A stretch of DNA of 36,410 nucleotides from Glycomyces sp. L485 (GCF_022548875.1 NZ_JAKZEW010000041.1:1-36410); one strand, 5' to 3'; shown: positions 16,695 through 27,058, counted from the stretch's first letter. Made by a program: numbers and translations. Notes: generated by a model not told the origin, from the sequence alone.

Positions 16695-18111
16695 CGAGGT
16701 AGGCCTCCAGCCCCTGGCGGCCGCCCTCGCGGCCGTAACCGGACTCCTTCAGGCCGCCGAACGGGCTGGCGGCGTCGAACTGGTTGAACGTGTTGGCCCA
16801 CACCACGCCCGCGCGCAGCCGCTCGGCCGTCCACAGGATCTTCGAGCCCTGCTCGGTCCAGACCCCGGCGGACAGTCCGTACGGGGTGTTGTTGGCCTTC
16901 GCGATCGCCTCGTCGGGCGTGCGGAACGTCAGCACCGAAAGCACCGGGCCGAAGATCTCCTCGCGGGCGATGCGCATCGACTGCTGGACGCCGGTGAACA
17001 CGGTGGGGCGGAACCAGAAGCCGCGCTCGGGCAGTTCGCAGGCGGGCTGCCAGGACTCGGCGCCTTCGTCGGAGCCGGCTTCGGTGAGCGACTTGATGCG
17101 TTCGAGCTGCTCGGCGGAGTTGACGGCACCGACGTCGGTGTTCTTGTCGAGCGGGTCGCCGACGCGCAGTGTCGCCACGCGGTCCTTGAGCCGTTCGAGG
17201 ACGTCCTCGGCGATCGACTCCTGGACCAACAGGCGCGAACCGGCGCAGCAGACGTGGCCTTGGTTGAAGAAGATGCCGTTGACGATCCCCTCGACGGCCT
17301 GGTCGATCGGGGCGTCGTCGTAGACGATGTTGGCGGCTTTGCCGCCCAGCTCCAGCGTGAGCTTCTTCTTCGATCCGGCGACGGCCTTCGCGATCGCGCG
17401 GCCGACGGCGGTGGATCCGGTGAAGGCGACCTTGTCCACAGGGCTGTCGACGAGCGCCGCGCCGGTGGCTCCCGCGCCGGGGAGGATGTTGACCACGCCC
17501 GGCGGCAGGTCGGCCTCGGCGCACAGCTCGGCGAACATCAGCGCGGTCAGCGGCGTGGTCTCGGCGGGCTTGAGCACCACCGTGTTGCCGCAGGCGAGCG
17601 CCGGGGCGATCTTCCAGGCGAGCATGAGCAGCGGGAAGTTCCACGGGATGACCTGGCCGATGACGCCCAACGGCCTCGGGTCGGCTCCGAGTCCGGCGTA
17701 TTCGAGCTTGTCGGCCCATCCGGCGTGGTAGAAGAAGTGCTGCGCGGCGGTGGGGACGTCGAAGTCGCGGGTCTCCTTGATGGGCTTGCCGTTGTCGATC
17801 GATTCGGCGACGGCGAACTCGCGGGCCCGCTCCTGGAGGAGCCGGGCGATGCGGAACAGGTACTTGCCCCGCTCGGTGCCGCTCATCGGGCCCCACACCG
17901 TCTCGTGGGCGCGGCGGGCGGCGGCGACGGCGGTCTCGACGTCGGCCTCGCCTGCCTCGGCCACCGTGAAAAGCACTTCCTCATTGGAGGGATTGACGGA
18001 CTTGAAGGTGGCGCCGTCTTCGGCGTCTGCGAACTTCCCGTCGATGAACAGCCCGTAGTGCTCGCGGATCTCGGGGCGGACCGACTCTGGTGCTGGCGCG
18101 TACTCGAACAT
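16687..18111 (-). CDS. NAD(P)-dependent aldehyde dehydrogenase in the deoC operon
   Basis: A 474-residue complete aldehyde dehydrogenase with PWNFP (156-160), FTGSTAVG (230-237), Glu254 in LELGGKAA and the nucleophile Cys288 in NQGHVCCAG. The frame is open far upstream, but ATG at 18111 gives the expected N-terminus (FIDGKF at 22-27) and starts two bases after the deoC stop. Because DeoC releases acetaldehyde from deoxyribose-5-phosphate, oxidation of acetaldehyde to acetate is the likely role; this is inferred from position, and the sequence alone does not fix the substrate. It is coupled to the truncated homologue downstream. Confidence 0.92.
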   Translation of the reverse strand: MFEYAPAPESVRPEIREHYGLFIDGKFADAEDGATFKSVNPSNEEVLFTVAEAGEADVETAVAAARRAHETVWGPMSGTERGKYLFRIARLLQERAREFAVAESIDNGKPIKETRDFDVPTAAQHFFYHAGWADKLEYAGLGADPRPLGVIGQVIPWNFPLLMLAWKIAPALACGNTVVLKPAETTPLTALMFAELCAEADLPPGVVNILPGAGATGAALVDSPVDKVAFTGSTAVGRAIAKAVAGSKKKLTLELGGKAANIVYDDAPIDQAVEGIVNGIFFNQGHVCCAGSRLLVQESIAEDVLERLKDRVATLRVGDPLDKNTDVGAVNSAEQLERIKSLTEAGSDEGAESWQPACELPERGFWFRPTVFTGVQQSMRIAREEIFGPVLSVLTFRTPDEAIAKANNTPYGLSAGVWTEQGSKILWTAERLRAGVVWANTFNQFDAASPFGGLKESGYGREGGRQGLEAYLDV

Positions 18112-18113
18112 GG

Positions 18114-19028
18114 CTAGTCCACCGTCACGTAGTTGGGGCCGGAGTAGTTGCCGGTCTTGAGCTTCTGACGCTGCATGAGCAGGTCGTTGAGCAGGCTGGA
18201 GGCGCCGAAGCGGAACCAGTGGGGCGAGAGCCAGTTCTCGCCGAGGACCTCGTTGACGCACACCAGGTACTTGATGGCGTCCTTGGTGTTGCGGATGCCT
18301 CCGGCGGGCTTGACGCCGACCTGGACGCCGGTCTCGCGGCGGAAGTCGCGCACGGCCTGCATCATCAGCAGCGTGACCGGCAGGGTGGCGTTGACGCCGA
18401 CCTTTCCGGTGGAGGTCTTGATGAAGTCGGCGCCCGCGTACATGGCGAGGAACGACGCGCGCCGGACATTGTCGTAGGTGACCAGTTCGCCGGTCTCCAG
18501 GATGACCTTGAGTCGGGCGTCGCCGCAGGCGGCTTTGACGGCCTTGATCTCGCCGAAGACCCGCTCCAGGTCGCCTGAGAGGAAGGCGCCGCGGTTGATG
18601 ACCATGTCGATCTCGTCGGCGCCGGATCGCACGGCGCTCTCGGTGTCGGCGAGGCGGACCTCCAACGGCACCTGCCCGGCAGGGAACCCGGTGGCCACGG
18701 AGGCGACGTTCACGCCCGATCCCTTGAGGGCCTCGGCCGCGACGGCGGCCATCGACGGGTAGACGCAGACGGCCGCGACCGGAGGCGCGTCGCCGTCGGG
18801 TCGGACCGCCTTGGCGCACAGGGCCCGGACCTTCCCGGGGGTGTCGGCGCCTTCGAGTGTGGTGAGGTCGATCATGCCTATGGCCATGTCGATGGCCGCG
18901 GCCTTCGATGCCTTCTTGACCGAACGGGTGCCCAGTCCCGCCGCGCGCGCTTCGAGGCCGACCGCGTCCACCCCCGGCAGGGAGCGCACGAGGGAGGCGG
19001 CCTCGGCGCCGCTCAAAATAGATCCCAT
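18114..19028 (-). CDS. deoC: Deoxyribose-phosphate aldolase
   Basis: A 304-residue class I aldolase that cleaves 2-deoxyribose-5-phosphate to glyceraldehyde-3-phosphate and acetaldehyde. The Schiff-base lysine is Lys204 in DFIKTSTGK. Asp141 in DEIDMVIN and the Lys of GVKPAGGIR complete the active-site set. It is longer than the Escherichia coli enzyme, mainly at the N- and C-termini, as in other actinobacterial long forms. First gene of a minus-strand operon with two aldehyde dehydrogenase genes. There is no Shine-Dalgarno sequence; TATCAT sits six bases before the ATG, so the mRNA is probably leaderless. Divergent from upp. Confidence 0.95.
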   Translation of the reverse strand: MGSILSGAEAASLVRSLPGVDAVGLEARAAGLGTRSVKKASKAAAIDMAIGMIDLTTLEGADTPGKVRALCAKAVRPDGDAPPVAAVCVYPSMAAVAAEALKGSGVNVASVATGFPAGQVPLEVRLADTESAVRSGADEIDMVINRGAFLSGDLERVFGEIKAVKAACGDARLKVILETGELVTYDNVRRASFLAMYAGADFIKTSTGKVGVNATLPVTLLMMQAVRDFRRETGVQVGVKPAGGIRNTKDAIKYLVCVNEVLGENWLSPHWFRFGASSLLNDLLMQRQKLKTGNYSGPNYVTVD

Positions 19029-19034
19029 GACCGG

Positions 19035-19040
19035 ATGATA
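19035..19040 (-). promoter_or_regulatory. Likely -10 box of a leaderless deoC transcript
   Basis: On the minus strand TATCAT fits TANNNT and lies six bases before the deoC ATG, which has no ribosome binding site. Transcription would start at or next to the A of ATG. The -35 region (about GGTCAC, 17 bases upstream) is poor. Confidence 0.55.
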
Positions 19041-19092
19041 TCCCTAAGCTATGAGTGGTGACCACCTCACATTAGCGCGGCTACCTGGACGT

Positions 19093-19098
19093 TAAGGT
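19093..19098 (+). promoter_or_regulatory. Possible -10 box of a leaderless upp transcript
   Basis: TAAGGT fits TANNNT and ends eight bases before the GTG start of upp at 19107. The AAGG inside it could instead act as a weak ribosome binding site, so the two readings compete. Confidence 0.4.
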
Positions 19099-19106
19099 TG
19101 GGAACC

Positions 19107-19739
19107 GTGGATGTACAGATCGTCGAACACCCGCTCGCCGCCGAGAGGCTCACCGCCATGCGCGACGAGCGGTCCGACTCCCCGCGGTTCAGAGCCGCAC
19201 TGCACGAGCTCACCAGCATGCTCGTCTACGAGGCCACCCGCGACGTGGCCGTCAGCGAGTACGAGATCCGGACGCCAGTGGCGTCCGCTAAGGGCTACCG
19301 GCTCGCCAATCCGCCGGTGCTCGTGCCGGTGCTGCGCGCGGGGCTCGGCATGGCCGACGCGGCGCTCGCGATGATCCCGGACGCCACGATGGGCTTCGTC
19401 GGCCTCGCGCGCGACGAGGAGACGCACGAGCCGTACGCCTATATGGAGTCGCTGCCCGACGACCTGTCCGGGCGGCACGTGATCGTGCTCGACCCGATGG
19501 TCGCCACCGGCGGCTCGCTGCTGCGCTGCTGCGAGATGATCGCCTCGCGCGGTTGCGTCGACATCTCCCTGGTGTGCGTCCTGGCCGCGCCGGACGGCGT
19601 CGAGAAGTTGACCGCGAGCGGCCTGAAGATGCGCATGACCACCGCCGCGGTGGATCCGCGATTGAACGACAAGGCCTATATCGTCCCGGGCCTGGGCGAC
19701 GCCGGCGACCGCCAGTTCGGTGCCTACCGCCGCTTCTGA
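19107..19739 (+). CDS. upp: Uracil phosphoribosyltransferase
   Basis: A 210-residue salvage enzyme that makes UMP from uracil and PRPP. Family blocks are present: VQIVEHPLAAERLTAMRDE at the start, VPVLRAGLGM, the PRPP-binding loop LDPMVATGGSL and the C-terminal YIVPGLGDAGDRQFG uracil-binding block. Length is normal. GTG at 19107 matches the usual start of the family; a TTG three codons earlier is less likely. It is divergent from deoC with 78 bases between start codons, and a hairpin terminator follows. Confidence 0.96.
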   Translation: MDVQIVEHPLAAERLTAMRDERSDSPRFRAALHELTSMLVYEATRDVAVSEYEIRTPVASAKGYRLANPPVLVPVLRAGLGMADAALAMIPDATMGFVGLARDEETHEPYAYMESLPDDLSGRHVIVLDPMVATGGSLLRCCEMIASRGCVDISLVCVLAAPDGVEKLTASGLKMRMTTAAVDPRLNDKAYIVPGLGDAGDRQFGAYRRF

Positions 19740-19754
19740 CCGACGCGCGCCAAC

Positions 19755-19785
19755 GGGGCCGGGCGCGCGAAGCGCGCCGGGCCCC
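19755..19785. terminator. Hairpin terminator between upp and the phosphomutase gene
   Basis: GGGGCCGGGCGCGC (19755-19768) pairs with GCGCGCCGGGCCCC (19772-19785) around GAA with one mismatch. It lies 16 bases after the upp stop, between convergent genes. No T tract. Confidence 0.75.
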
Positions 19786-19873
19786 TCCGCAAGTCGACAG
19801 AGGCGCAGACCGCCTGCATGATCCCTGCGGGCCCGGGTGCTCTGCGCTCGGGCCCGCTCCCTGCTCGGGTGCT

Positions 19874-21547
19874 TCAGTGCGGGACTCCCAGGATGCCCGC
19901 CACTTCGGCCCTGAGGGCCGCCAGCGTCGCGCGGGCCCGTTCCCTGGCGGCGGTCAGGTCGCCTCCGGCCTCCTCGTGGACCTCCAGGTACGCCTTCAGC
20001 TTCGGCTCGGTGCCGCTCGGGCGGGCCACCACCCGCGCGCCGGCCGTCGCGATGGTGACGACGTCGGCGTCCGGGAGGCGGTCGACGTACTCCGTCACCG
20101 ACTCGTCCAGCAGGGTCGACGGCCGGTGGGACCGCAGGCGCTTCATGCAGGCGGCGATCTCGCTCAGGTCTTCGACCCGGACCGAGAGCTGCCCGGTCTC
20201 GTAGACGCCGAACTCCTCGGCCAGCTCGTCGAGGCGGTCGGTGAGCGTGGCGAACCTCGCGGCCTGCCCCGCGGCGATCTCGGAGACGACGAGGGCCGCC
20301 GAGATCCCGTCCTTGTCGCGCAGGAGCTCCGGCGCGACGCAGTAGCCCAGGGCCTCTTCGAAGGCGAACGCCAGGTCGGCGCCGGCTCGTGCGAGCCACT
20401 TGAAGCCGGTCAGGGTCTCCTCGTAACCGAAGCCGCGCCTCTCGCACATGGCCTTCAGCTGCGTCGTGGAGACGATGGTGGTGGCGTAGGTCCCGGCCCG
20501 GCCCTTGCGCATCCAGTGGTCGGCCAGCAGCACGCCCACCTCGTTGCCGGTCAGCTGCCGCCAGGTCCCGTCGCCGTCCGGGACGGCCACCGAGCAGCGG
20601 TCGGCGTCCGGGTCCAGGGCGAGGGCCACGTCCGCGCCCTCCTCGATCGCCAGGGCCTTGAGCAGGTCGATCGCGCCCGGCTCCTCGGGGTTCGGGAAGG
20701 AGACGGTCGGGAAGTCGGGGTCGGGCTCGGCCTGCTCGCGCACGAGTTTCGGAGTCCCGAACCCGGCGCGCTCCATGGCCCGCACGAGCGTTCGGCCGCC
20801 GACGCCGTGCATCGGGGTGGCGACCGCGGCGAGGCGCTTGGGGTCGTCGGGGTCGACGACGGAGCAGATCGCCGCCAGGTATTCGTCCACGATGGATTCA
20901 TCAAGGATCTCGCCGTCGTCGCCCAGCGGGACCTCCGAGAGCGGCCCCAGGTCGGCGATCGCCTGCTCGATCTCAGTGTCGGCCGGCGGCACGATCTGCG
21001 CGCCCGCGCCGAGCTCGCCGCCGAGCTCGCGCCCCAGGTAGACCTTGTATCCGTTGTCCTGGGGCGGATTGTGGCTCGCGGTCACCTGCACCGCGGCCGC
21101 GCCGTCGAGCCTGGTGACGGCGAACGCGGTCACCGGCGTCGGCAGCGGCTCCGGCATGACCAGCGCGCGGCGGCCCGAGCCGGTGACGACGCGGGCGGTC
21201 TCGGTGGCGAAATCGCGGCTGCCGTGCCGCGCGTCGTAGCCGATGACGACCGGTCCGGTGGCGCCCTTGGCGTCGAGCCAGTTCGCGAGCCCGGCGGCGG
21301 CGGCGCGGACCACGGCACGGTTCATGCCGTTCGGCCCGGCCCGCAGCGGGCCCCGCAGTCCGGCCGTGCCGAATTGGAGGCGGCCGGCGAAGCGGTCGGC
21401 CAGTTCTTCGGCGGTCTCGGGGAGGGCGTCGAGGAGCCGGTAGAGCTCGTCGCGGCTGGTCTTGTCAGGGTCGTCGGTGATCCAGGTGAGCACTTCGGCG
21501 CGAAGGGCGTCGAGACCGGTCACGTTTCCCGTGTGCGAGGACTCCAT
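19874..21547 (-). CDS. pmmB: Phospho-sugar mutase (phosphoglucomutase/phosphomannomutase or phosphopentomutase)
   Basis: A 557-residue member of the alpha-D-phosphohexomutase superfamily. The phosphoserine loop is TASHNPPQDNGYKVY with Ser158. The metal loop is DPDADRC near 303-309, the sugar-specificity loop includes EEALGY, and the phosphate-binding loop RPSGTEPKLKAYLE lies near the C-terminus. The long form with an N-terminal FGTAGLRG block resembles M. tuberculosis PmmB, which also sits by upp. Next to deoC, conversion of (deoxy)ribose-1-phosphate to the 5-phosphate is a reasonable role; hexose phosphates are the alternative. ATG at 21547 has GAGG upstream. Confidence 0.92.
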   Translation of the reverse strand: MESSHTGNVTGLDALRAEVLTWITDDPDKTSRDELYRLLDALPETAEELADRFAGRLQFGTAGLRGPLRAGPNGMNRAVVRAAAAGLANWLDAKGATGPVVIGYDARHGSRDFATETARVVTGSGRRALVMPEPLPTPVTAFAVTRLDGAAAVQVTASHNPPQDNGYKVYLGRELGGELGAGAQIVPPADTEIEQAIADLGPLSEVPLGDDGEILDESIVDEYLAAICSVVDPDDPKRLAAVATPMHGVGGRTLVRAMERAGFGTPKLVREQAEPDPDFPTVSFPNPEEPGAIDLLKALAIEEGADVALALDPDADRCSVAVPDGDGTWRQLTGNEVGVLLADHWMRKGRAGTYATTIVSTTQLKAMCERRGFGYEETLTGFKWLARAGADLAFAFEEALGYCVAPELLRDKDGISAALVVSEIAAGQAARFATLTDRLDELAEEFGVYETGQLSVRVEDLSEIAACMKRLRSHRPSTLLDESVTEYVDRLPDADVVTIATAGARVVARPSGTEPKLKAYLEVHEEAGGDLTAARERARATLAALRAEVAGILGVPH

Positions 21548-21603
21548 GCGGAAATCCTCGCACACCCGGCGCGGCCGGGACACCTGTTGCGGCTGGTGTG
21601 GCC

Positions 21604-23583
21604 TCAACCGGTCTCGAACGACCGCAGCGCCTCGTCGTAGACCTGCTGTGATAGATCCCAGGCGTCGGCGGGGCCTGCGATGAACACGCCGAACGTCGTC
21701 CCGTCGCCGGCGTCCACGATGGCCCAGACGGAGTGGCGTTCGGCGCCGGTGGCGATGTCCGTGCCGGTGTACTCGAGGACGGTGCCGCTCATGCCGCCGA
21801 ACTGGACGGGTTCGAGCCGCAGCTGTTCGGTGTCGCTGGTGTCGTCGAGCCCGTTCTCGTAGAAGTCGCCGAGGTAGGCCCCGGGGTCGGAGGCGCCGCG
21901 GTCGGAACCGGAGTAGAACCGGACCCACTGGGTGTCGTCCTCGGTGTTGAAGTAGCTGGCGAAGTCCTCGCCGGTGATGCCCTCGCCCCAGCCGGCGGGG
22001 TAGTTCACGCTGAAGCCGTCGCCGGAGTGCGCGGCGGTGTCGAAGCTCGGGCCGGTCTCCTCGTCGCCTTCGCCGCCTTCTTCGGGGGAGCCTTCGTCGG
22101 CGGGGGACTCCTCAGTGGTCTGGCCGGGGTCCTCGCCCGCGGTTCCTCCGCCGTCGCCGCCGACCTGCCACTGGTACAGCAGGTAGCCCAGGCTGAGGAC
22201 GACGAGCAGGCACACCACGGCGATCGCGAGCTTCTTGACGGCGCCCGACCTCCCGCCGTCGGGTTCGGCCTCGCGGGCCGGCGGGCGCGTGGGCGGCGGC
22301 GAGACCTCTTGTTGGGCCGACGAGGGCAGGGCGCCCCGGCTCGGCGTCTCGGTCTGGGCTCGGCCGGGCGTCGCGCCGGCGGCGAGGGGCCCGGACAGCA
22401 GTGCGGCCAGCTCCCGGCGGACCTGGTCGAGCGGGTAGCGATGCTGCGGTTCCTTGGCGAGCATGCCGCCGAGCAGCGGCGTGAGCGGACCGGCGTTGCG
22501 GGGGTTCTCCGGCGGATCCTGGACGACCGCGCGCATCGTGGAGACCGCGTCGCCCCGGTCGAACGGCGGGCGTCCCTCGACGGCCGCGTACAGGGTGACG
22601 CCGAGGCTGAAGACGTCGCTGGCGGCTTCGGCCGGCTGCCCGATGGCGCGCTCGGGCGCGATGTAGTGGGCACTGCCGAGGACCTTGCCGGGGGTGGTGC
22701 CGCCGGACATTTGGTTCATCTGTGCCGCACCGAAGTCGGAGAGCACGCAACGGCCGTCGACGGAGATGAGGACGTTGCCGGGCTTGACGTCGCGGTGGAT
22801 GATCCCGGCCTCGTGGGCGGACTGGAGGGCGCCGACCAGGGCCAGGCCGATCTTCGCGGCCACACGCGGAGGGAGCGGCCCGTCGCTGGTGAGGATGTCG
22901 GCCAGGCTCCGCGACTGGAGCAGCTCCATGACGATCCACGGCAGCCCGGAGTGCTCGACGACGTCGAAGACGCGGATCACGGACGGGTGTGACAGCCCGG
23001 CGGCGATCTGGGCCTCGCGCCTGGACCGGTCGATGAGCTGCGTGCGTTCGCCAGGCGGCAGGTCCGGCGGTAGGAAGACCTCTTTGAGCGCGACTTCGCG
23101 GCGCAGCACGGTGTCGTTGGCGCGCCACACCGACCCGTTGCCGCCCTTGCCGACGAGGTCGACGAGCTGGTAGCGGTCGCCGACCATGTCGCCGGGCTTA
23201 GCGTGGTGGCCGGGCGCGGCGGGGGAGTTGTAGCCGAACGAGGACTGGGACTGCCTGCCGTAGTCGTCGCCGACGGCGAAGCTCTGCCCGTAGTTGCCGT
23301 AATTGCCGCTGTGGCCGCCCTGTCCGTAGGCGCCGGAGTCGCCGTAGCCGCCGCCGTACGGATCGCGGTTGTAGGAGGACGAGTCGGCGAAGCGCGCGCC
23401 GAGCGAGGGGTGGGGATCTCGGCCGCCGGGCGGCGGCGACCCGTATGATGAGCCTCCCATGCCTCCGGAGACCCCGTAGGCCCCAGAGGAATCGGGAGCG
23501 CGCCGCTGCGGCGGCACCGTCCCGGAGCGGGGGTCCTCCCATCCACCGGGACCGCCGCGACCGTAGTCAGCTGAGTACGTCAT
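21604..23583 (-). CDS. Membrane Ser/Thr protein kinase with Gly/Tyr-rich N-terminus
   Basis: A 659-residue PknB-type (Hanks) kinase. Residues 1-130 are a low-complexity Gly/Tyr/Ser/Pro segment ahead of the kinase domain (about 137-400). Catalytic elements are complete: glycine loop VGKGGNGSVW, Lys167 in VALK, Glu190 in the C helix, HRDVKPGN with Asp265, and DFG with Asp283. A juxtamembrane region rich in Pro/Arg precedes one membrane segment (about 446-470). Then comes an acidic Gly/Glu linker and an extracellular domain of about 150 residues with VNYPAGWGEG and AIVDAGDGTTFGVFIAG, not a PASTA repeat; it resembles the small serine/threonine-kinase-associated or PsbP-like sensor folds, weakly. 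The start ATG at 23583 has GAGGAG upstream. Targets are unknown. Confidence 0.93.
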   Translation of the reverse strand: MTYSADYGRGGPGGWEDPRSGTVPPQRRAPDSSGAYGVSGGMGGSSYGSPPPGGRDPHPSLGARFADSSSYNRDPYGGGYGDSGAYGQGGHSGNYGNYGQSFAVGDDYGRQSQSSFGYNSPAAPGHHAKPGDMVGDRYQLVDLVGKGGNGSVWRANDTVLRREVALKEVFLPPDLPPGERTQLIDRSRREAQIAAGLSHPSVIRVFDVVEHSGLPWIVMELLQSRSLADILTSDGPLPPRVAAKIGLALVGALQSAHEAGIIHRDVKPGNVLISVDGRCVLSDFGAAQMNQMSGGTTPGKVLGSAHYIAPERAIGQPAEAASDVFSLGVTLYAAVEGRPPFDRGDAVSTMRAVVQDPPENPRNAGPLTPLLGGMLAKEPQHRYPLDQVRRELAALLSGPLAAGATPGRAQTETPSRGALPSSAQQEVSPPPTRPPAREAEPDGGRSGAVKKLAIAVVCLLVVLSLGYLLYQWQVGGDGGGTAGEDPGQTTEESPADEGSPEEGGEGDEETGPSFDTAAHSGDGFSVNYPAGWGEGITGEDFASYFNTEDDTQWVRFYSGSDRGASDPGAYLGDFYENGLDDTSDTEQLRLEPVQFGGMSGTVLEYTGTDIATGAERHSVWAIVDAGDGTTFGVFIAGPADAWDLSQQVYDEALRSFETG

Positions 23584-23696
23584 TCGGCTACTCCTCGCGA
23601 GGGCTCCTCAATAGTTTGCCGTGTCCGCGCCACCGTCCGCATGCCGGGTTGATCCATCGGGCCCGGCAGGCCCTCCCGAAGACGCCGCTCAACCAT

Positions 23697-23702
23697 TAGG
23701 AT
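23697..23702 (+). promoter_or_regulatory. Likely -10 box of a leaderless mutase transcript
   Basis: TAGGAT (TANNNT) ends seven bases before the ATG at 23710. The only purine-rich element, AAGG at 23706-23709, touches the ATG and is too close to act as a ribosome binding site. Confidence 0.5.
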
Positions 23703-23709
23703 CGCAAGG

Positions 23710-25296
<1,587 letters not shown>

Positions 25297-25867
25297 TCCC
25301 ATTGTCACCGAATGGCGGAAGCGGACAATCTGTGTGCCGTCGTGATTGCGGGCCCGCGTAATACTGGCTCCGGACGCGTCACCGGAACCGGCCGAGTCCG
25401 TCCTGTTATTGAAAAGTCGGATCAGGGCCGTAACTTTTTGAATCGGCAAGCGTTATGCAACACAACGGCGTCCTCGGCCGTGCGGGCGACTGCCGTGCCG
25501 CCACTTAGCGCACGGTCTTCGATCACGCTGAGTGCCAAGGTAATGCGATTTCGCGGTGGGTGTTCCACCGGCCCGACCGGGCCCGGTGGGGAAACGTCGC
25601 TCATCCCGGCGCAAGCCGCGACGGAGAGCGATCGGGTTTAAGCTTGCCCAGTCGTCCTCCTTTGGCGCTGATTCACGAACGCGAATTGAGAGGCGCGAAG
25701 GAATGTACACGCTCACTGCGGAGAATGTCGTCGAAATGGGTACAGCCACCAAGTCCAATAAGGCCCGCCCGACCGACGCGGAGGCGCTGAAGTCCCGCGT
25801 GCTGGTACCGGCTGCACTGCCCTCGCTCGGCACTTCACCTGGTCCCACCGCATCGGAGCCCCCAGCC
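25297..25867. other. Long region between the mutase and the amidohydrolase
   Basis: About 570 bases without an assured gene. It holds a sigma-type promoter at 25409-25436, AT-rich stretches, small inverted repeats near the mutase stop (CCATT/AATGG at 25299-25315) and a TAAGCT box at 25639-25644. From 25703 an ATG with GAGAGG nine bases upstream opens a 55-codon frame that continues without a stop into the amidohydrolase; it could be an N-terminal extension of that enzyme or untranslated leader. Confidence 0.5.
25409..25436 (+). promoter_or_regulatory. Candidate vegetative promoter upstream of the amidohydrolase
   Basis: TTGAAA (25409-25414) and TAACTT (25431-25436) are 16 bases apart, a good match to housekeeping -35/-10 elements in a locally AT-rich patch. 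The transcript would have a leader of about 260 bases to 25703 or 425 to 25868. Confidence 0.5.
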
Positions 25868-27058
25868 ATGTCCACATCGTTGCCCGACTTCCTCGACGCC
25901 TGGCTCGAAATCCACTTCGACGAGCTCGTCGCCGCCCGCCGCCACATCCACGCCAATCCGCGGCTGTCGCGCCAGGAGCACGACACGGCCGACTTCGTCG
26001 CCGCGCAACTGCGCGAGGCCGGCCTCAAGCCGCAGTTCATCCCCGACGGAACAGGGCTGACCTGCGATATCGGCGACGGCGACCGGGTCATCGCGCTGCG
26101 GGCCGACATGGACGCACTGCCCATCCAAGACCCCAAGGACGTCCCCTACCGCTCGACCGTCGACGGCGTGTGCCACGCATGCGGCCACGACGCCCACACC
26201 GCGATGATCGCGGGGGTCGGCCGCGTCCTCGCCGAGCTGTCGAGCCGCGGCGAGCTGCCCGGCCGGTTCCGGCTGATCTTCCAGCCCTCGGAGGAGCAGT
26301 TCCCCTCCGGTGCGCCCACCATGATCAAGCACGGCGCGCTCACCGACGTCGCCGCGATCTTCGCGTTCCACTGCGACCCGCAGTTCCTCGCCGGACAGGT
26401 CGCCGTCCGCAACGGGCCGCTCACCGCCGCCTGCGACGTCATGGAGATCCGGATGTCAGGCCGCGGCGGCCACACCTCGCGCCCGCACCTGACCACCGAC
26501 ATCATCAACGCCATGAGCCGCGTCATCGTCGACATGCCGGCGCTCGTGAACCGCCGCATCGACCCGCGACAGGCCGTCGCGATCGTCTTCGGCGCCGTCC
26601 AGGCCGGCGAGGCCGCCAACGCGATCCCCGAAGAGGCCCTCGCGCGCGCCACCATCCGCATGCAGGGCCGCGAGACCTGGCAGATGATCCCCGACCTCGT
26701 CCAGGAGGTCACCCGCTCGGTCGCCCGCTCCTCGGGCGTCGAATGCGAGATCGACTACCAGCGCGGCGTCCCGCCGGTCGTCAACGACCGACTCGCCTCG
26801 GCGATGTTCGCCGGCGCCACCGCCGCCGCCCTCGGCGAACAGGCCGTGGCCGAAGCTCCGATGTCGATGGGCGGAGAGGACTTCGCCTACTACCTGGAGC
26901 ACGTCCCCGGCGCGATGGCGCGCCTCGGCGTCGGCCGCCCCGGCGTCGAATGCGACATCCACCAGGGGAACTTCGACATAGACGAGACCGCGCTCGGCCA
27001 CGGCGTGCGAGTCATGGTCCACACCGCGCTGGCCGCCGCAGCGAGCCCCGCCTTCTGA
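25868..27058 (+). CDS. M20-family amidohydrolase (N-acyl amino acid/peptide deacylase type)
   Basis: A 396-residue metallopeptidase-family hydrolase. Metal-site motifs are clear: RADMDALPIQD near 79-88, CHACGHDAH with Cys105 and His107, PSEEQFPSGA with the catalytic Glu near 142, GRGGHTSRPH in the dimerisation/catalytic region, and MGGEDFAYYLE at the end. The Cys-x-His variant is typical of the AmiA/hippurate-hydrolase/IAA-amino-acid hydrolase group, consistent with amiA1/amiB1 occupying the matching place in M. tuberculosis. ATG 25868 has GGAG nine bases upstream and gives the normal family length; an ATG at 25703 would add 55 low-complexity residues. Its 3' end overlaps a convergent gene by 169 bases. 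The substrate is unknown. Confidence 0.9.
   Translation: MSTSLPDFLDAWLEIHFDELVAARRHIHANPRLSRQEHDTADFVAAQLREAGLKPQFIPDGTGLTCDIGDGDRVIALRADMDALPIQDPKDVPYRSTVDGVCHACGHDAHTAMIAGVGRVLAELSSRGELPGRFRLIFQPSEEQFPSGAPTMIKHGALTDVAAIFAFHCDPQFLAGQVAVRNGPLTAACDVMEIRMSGRGGHTSRPHLTTDIINAMSRVIVDMPALVNRRIDPRQAVAIVFGAVQAGEAANAIPEEALARATIRMQGRETWQMIPDLVQEVTRSVARSSGVECEIDYQRGVPPVVNDRLASAMFAGATAAALGEQAVAEAPMSMGGEDFAYYLEHVPGAMARLGVGRPGVECDIHQGNFDIDETALGHGVRVMVHTALAAAASPAF

Noticed and set aside
25312-25641. Small plus-strand frame of 109 codons after the mutase gene
   Set aside because: No ribosome binding site, composition unlike the neighbouring genes, and it overlaps the predicted promoter at 25409-25436.
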